Shown in pieces: positions 14,614 to 17,264 of a DNA stretch of 17,264 bases (position 1 is the stretch's first letter; each line of letters begins with the position of its first letter). The DNA is from CAIMMJ01 sp037131955. GTDB lineage: Bacteria > Bacteroidota > Bacteroidia > UBA4408. Position numbers and translations under genes: made by a program. Under the pieces are notes generated by a model. That model had not been told where the DNA came from. It saw only the letters and a list, made by a program, of their open reading frames with translations, and searched no databases. The stretch covers positions 1 to 17,264 of the forward strand of contig JBAXQC010000058.1 of the NCBI GenBank assembly GCA_037131955.1. The letters are read 5' to 3'.

Positions 14614-15702
14614 TTAATTGTTTAATTCTAGTTGTTTTTCCCTATTTTTTATAGCAATTTCTTGTGCCACTCTTTGAGCAAGAAGTGTAAAATGTTCCTC
14701 TTGCATGGAACCTTCACTCATCACTGCCGGTCTACCAATATCGCCACCTTCTCTAATTTTTTGTATCAACGGAATTTCTCCAAGCAAAGGAACATTTAAT
14801 TTTTCTGCTAAATTTTTTGCGCCACCCTGTCCAAATATATAGTATTTGTTTTGCGGCAATTCTTCTGGAGTAAACCAAGCCATGTTTTCTACTATTCCTA
14901 AAACAGGAACATTTAAACTTGGCATCTGAAACATAGATACCCCTTTTTGTGCATCTGCCAATGCAATGGTTTGAGGAGTGCTAACAATAATAACTCCTGT
15001 TAATGGCACTGCTTGAACCAAAGATAGATGTATGTCGCCTGTTCCTGGAGGCAAATCAATCAACAAGTAATCTAATTCGCCCCAATCTGTATCTGTAAAC
15101 ATTTGGTTTAATGCTTTGCTGGCCATTGGTCCACGCCAAACAATTGCTTGAGAGGTATCAGCAAAAAAACCAATTGATAGTAATTTAACACCGTAACTCT
15201 CTACAGGAACAATATAGCTTTTACCTTCAACAGTTGTCATCATTGGTTTTTCATGCTCCACATCAAACATTATTGGAATGGATGGACCGTAAATATCTGC
15301 ATCTACTAAACCAACTTTAGCACCTGTTTTTGCAAGAGCAACAGCTAAATTACTTGACACAGTAGATTTTCCAACACCACCTTTCCCAGATGCAATGGCA
15401 ACTATATTTTTTACATTGGGCAATACAGCTTTTCCTGTTCCCCTTTTAGATGTTACTTCTGCGTCCATTTTTACGTTTACTTCTGCTTCTTTGTCAACAA
15501 AATGCAAAACAGCATTTACGCTTGCTTTGTGCAGCATTTCTTTCATTGGACATGCCGGAGTTGTTAGCATGACAGTGAATGAAACTTTTTTGCCCTCAAT
15601 AGTTAAGTCTCTAACCATGCCTAGCGTTACAATGTCTTGCTTGAAATCTGGATCTTCTACGTTTTTTAATGCTTCTAAAATATTTTCTTTGGTTAATTCC
15701 AT
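14614..15702 (-). CDS. mrp: Mrp/NBP35-family ATPase (iron-sulfur carrier), MIP18 domain fused
   Basis: The N-terminal MIP18/DUF59 domain (about residues 4-78) holds TTPACPMKE. The Mrp ATPase domain follows with the deviant Walker A SGKGGVGKST (105-114), DADIYGPSIP, WRGPMASKAL, LIDLPPGTGD and STPQTIALADAQKG. Mrp proteins carry iron-sulfur clusters to apoproteins in an ATP-dependent way. Unlike E. coli Mrp/ApbC, this protein has no CxxC in the ENMAWF segment: TPEELPQNKYYIFG stands there, and Cys51 is the only cysteine in all 362 residues. This is, as I recall, typical of Bacteroidota homologues, but it means the usual bridging cluster cannot form. It is first in the six-gene minus-strand run, with a good promoter just upstream. 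Confidence 0.96.
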   Translation of the reverse strand: MELTKENILEALKNVEDPDFKQDIVTLGMVRDLTIEGKKVSFTVMLTTPACPMKEMLHKASVNAVLHFVDKEAEVNVKMDAEVTSKRGTGKAVLPNVKNIVAIASGKGGVGKSTVSSNLAVALAKTGAKVGLVDADIYGPSIPIMFDVEHEKPMMTTVEGKSYIVPVESYGVKLLSIGFFADTSQAIVWRGPMASKALNQMFTDTDWGELDYLLIDLPPGTGDIHLSLVQAVPLTGVIIVSTPQTIALADAQKGVSMFQMPSLNVPVLGIVENMAWFTPEELPQNKYYIFGQGGAKNLAEKLNVPLLGEIPLIQKIREGGDIGRPAVMSEGSMQEEHFTLLAQRVAQEIAIKNREKQLELNN

Positions 15703-15720
15703 GTTCTAAAATAATGCAAA

Positions 15721-15749
15721 CAAATTTAGTGTTATTATTAGTATTACAA
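15721..15749 (-). promoter_or_regulatory. Bacteroidota promoter for the mrp operon
   Basis: On the minus strand a TTG (15749-15747) is followed after 18 bases by a perfect TAAATTTG (15728-15721), close to the TTTG-N19-TAnnTTTG consensus. It ends 18 bases before the mrp ATG. This is the most complete promoter in the window. Confidence 0.65.
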
Positions 15750-15822
15750 TTCAATATATACATGTGTTATACAAGAATTAAACTTTTTTAAATCTTAAAA
15801 GAAACCAACAAAACATTAATAC

Positions 15823-15830
15823 TAACTTTG
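15823..15830 (+). promoter_or_regulatory. -7 promoter box (TAACTTTG) for the RecD-like helicase gene
   Basis: A perfect TAnnTTTG ends four bases before the GTG at 15835. Either the mRNA is leaderless or the true start is further downstream, for example TTG at 15871. No -33 element was seen. Confidence 0.4.
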
Positions 15831-15834
15831 AATT

Positions 15835-17262
15835 GTGTTTAGTAAAGAAAAAAGCCTATTAAAAAGTGAGTTGTTAAAAAACTTCTTATATGAACCAACT
15901 TTGGGTCAATATGAGTTGATAGAAAAGTTGTGCGATTTTATTTTTTGCACAGAGCAAAATCCTGTGTTTATTTTAAAAGGATATGCAGGTACCGGAAAGA
16001 CCAGTATTATTGGTGCACTTACAAAAAGTTTGCCTACTGTAAAACAGCGTACATTGTTGTTAGCACCCACCGGAAGAGCCTCTAAAGTATTGGGTAAAAG
16101 TTCTAATAAAGCAGCGTTTACCATTCACAAAAAAATATACAAAGCAGCCGAAACAGAAAGTGGAGGTCCTTATTTTATGCTTCAAAATAATAGTTTTGTA
16201 AATACACTAATAATTGTTGATGAAGCCTCTATGATTGGAGATTCGCAAGGCTTGAAGGGAGAGTTGGGAAGAAATTTATTGGAAGATTTATTTACGTTTG
16301 CTTTTCAGGGCGAAAATTGTAAATTATTATTAATTGGCGATACTGCCCAGCTTCCGCCTGTAGGATTAAGTTTGAGTCATGCATTGGATAAGGATTATTT
16401 AAAAAAGAATTTCCACCTAAGTATTTTCAACCATGAACTTACAGAGGTAATGAGGCAATCAGAAAGTTCCGGAATACTTACAAATGCTACAAAACTTAGA
16501 AACATTTTAAATGAAAAAAATATAAGTTTTCCTAAGTTTAGTTTGTCTAATTTCAAAGATATTGTAAAAGTTGAAGGCTTAGAATTGCAAGAAAATTTAG
16601 AAGATTCCTATTCAAAAGCGGGGAAAGACGAAACCATAATAATTACAAAATCAAATAAGAGAGCCAACCTGTATAACCAACAAATAAGAAATAGAATTTT
16701 TATGATGGAGGAGGAATTGGCAAGTGGTGATCTGATGATGGTGGTTAAGAATAATTATTTTTGGTTTTCTAAAAATAAAAACCAACAGTTTATTGCCAAT
16801 GGCGATATTATAAAAATAAGAAAAGTAAAAAGTGTGTATGAATTGTTTGGGTTTAAATTTGCCGATGTAATAATTTCATTGATAGATTTTGAAGAAGAGC
16901 CAGAGTTTGATTGCACCTTACTTTTAGATACAATTTATTCTGAAACACCTGCTTTAACAAATGAGCAAAATAGAAAATTATACTTAAGTGTTTTAGAATC
17001 GTATGCCGACATTGAAAACAAAGCTGAACGATTTTTAAAATTGAAGCAGGATAAATACTTTAATGCTTTGCAAGTGAAATTTTCTTATGCTGTAACCTGC
17101 CACAAAGCACAAGGAGGGCAGTGGGGCAATGTGTTTGTTGACCAAGGGTTTTTTACAGAAGAAGGATTAACCGCCAACTATTTAAAATGGTTGTACACTG
17201 CAACAACAAGAGCTTCGGAAAAGCTATATTTGATTGGGTTTGACGATAAGTTTTTTGAGTAG
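15835..17262 (+). CDS. RecD-like ATP-dependent DNA helicase (superfamily 1)
   Basis: This 475-residue SF1B-type helicase has Walker A GYAGTGKTS (49-57), the LLAPTGRASKVL motif Ia, Walker B IIVDEASMIGD (about 125-135), motif III GDTAQLPPVG, then a C-terminal UvrD-type domain with SYAVTCHKAQGGQW and YTATTRASEKLYLIG. It lacks the N-terminal domain of true RecD or RecD2 proteins, so it is a short RecD-like or Dda-like enzyme, probably a 5'-3' helicase in DNA repair. The frame opens with GTG at 15835; no ATG exists upstream in frame, and TTG 15871 is an alternative. The stop is two bases from the window edge, so the gene is complete. It is divergent from mrp. Confidence 0.92.
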   Translation: MFSKEKSLLKSELLKNFLYEPTLGQYELIEKLCDFIFCTEQNPVFILKGYAGTGKTSIIGALTKSLPTVKQRTLLLAPTGRASKVLGKSSNKAAFTIHKKIYKAAETESGGPYFMLQNNSFVNTLIIVDEASMIGDSQGLKGELGRNLLEDLFTFAFQGENCKLLLIGDTAQLPPVGLSLSHALDKDYLKKNFHLSIFNHELTEVMRQSESSGILTNATKLRNILNEKNISFPKFSLSNFKDIVKVEGLELQENLEDSYSKAGKDETIIITKSNKRANLYNQQIRNRIFMMEEELASGDLMMVVKNNYFWFSKNKNQQFIANGDIIKIRKVKSVYELFGFKFADVIISLIDFEEEPEFDCTLLLDTIYSETPALTNEQNRKLYLSVLESYADIENKAERFLKLKQDKYFNALQVKFSYAVTCHKAQGGQWGNVFVDQGFFTEEGLTANYLKWLYTATTRASEKLYLIGFDDKFFE

Positions 17263-17264
17263 AA

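Noticed and set aside
15835..17262. RecD-like helicase as part of a phage-defence island
   Set aside because: No nuclease, reverse transcriptase or other defence partner is next to it in the window, and the motifs fit an ordinary repair helicase.

Overview
The window looks like chromosomal DNA of a member of the Bacteroidota. It is AT-rich, and most transcription units are preceded by perfect matches to the Bacteroidota -7 promoter box (TAnnTTTG). Several genes have forms typical of the phylum: the GlmU-like protein, the DAHP synthase/chorismate mutase fusion, RecQ with a C-terminal extension, and Mrp without its CxxC. No phage, IS transposase, CRISPR array or defence locus was found. Almost everything coding is housekeeping.

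Layout. 1-295 has no gene but is a GC-rich, palindrome-filled repeat region. 296-1430 (minus) is frr followed by ruvC. 1550-2419 (minus) is a coiled-coil lipoprotein with its own promoter and terminator. 2538-4121 (minus) is kdsD followed by a lipoprotein-type glutathione peroxidase. 4262-6466 (plus) is recQ, which ends at a hairpin shared with the convergent minus-strand operon rlmN - unknown exported protein - GlmU-like protein (10214 to 6505). 10281-10445 (minus) is an apparent tRNA-like RNA with its own promoter and terminator, divergent from an Lrp/AsnC regulator (10591-11037, plus). 11146-15702 (minus) is a tightly packed run, mrp - nifU-like - EVE - rsmI - ABC ATPase - DAHP synthase/chorismate mutase, probably transcribed from a promoter just upstream of mrp. 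15835-17262 (plus) is a RecD-like helicase, divergent from mrp.

Functional themes: DNA repair and recombination (RuvC, RecQ, RecD-like helicase); ribosome recycling and rRNA methylation (Frr, RlmN, RsmI); envelope sugar precursors (KdsD for KDO, the GlmU-like protein for UDP-GlcNAc); iron-sulfur handling (Mrp, NifU-like); and aromatic amino acid synthesis (DAHP synthase/chorismate mutase).

The points most worth a second look are the 165-nt tRNA-like RNA with a Leu-type framework and a large insertion at the anticodon arm, the ruvC reading frame with no ATG/GTG/TTG before its first catalytic Asp, the nested inverted-repeat element at 96-251, and a pair of 13-bp direct repeats spaced 42 bp apart in front of the Lrp-type regulator. 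I see no convincing new multi-gene system.
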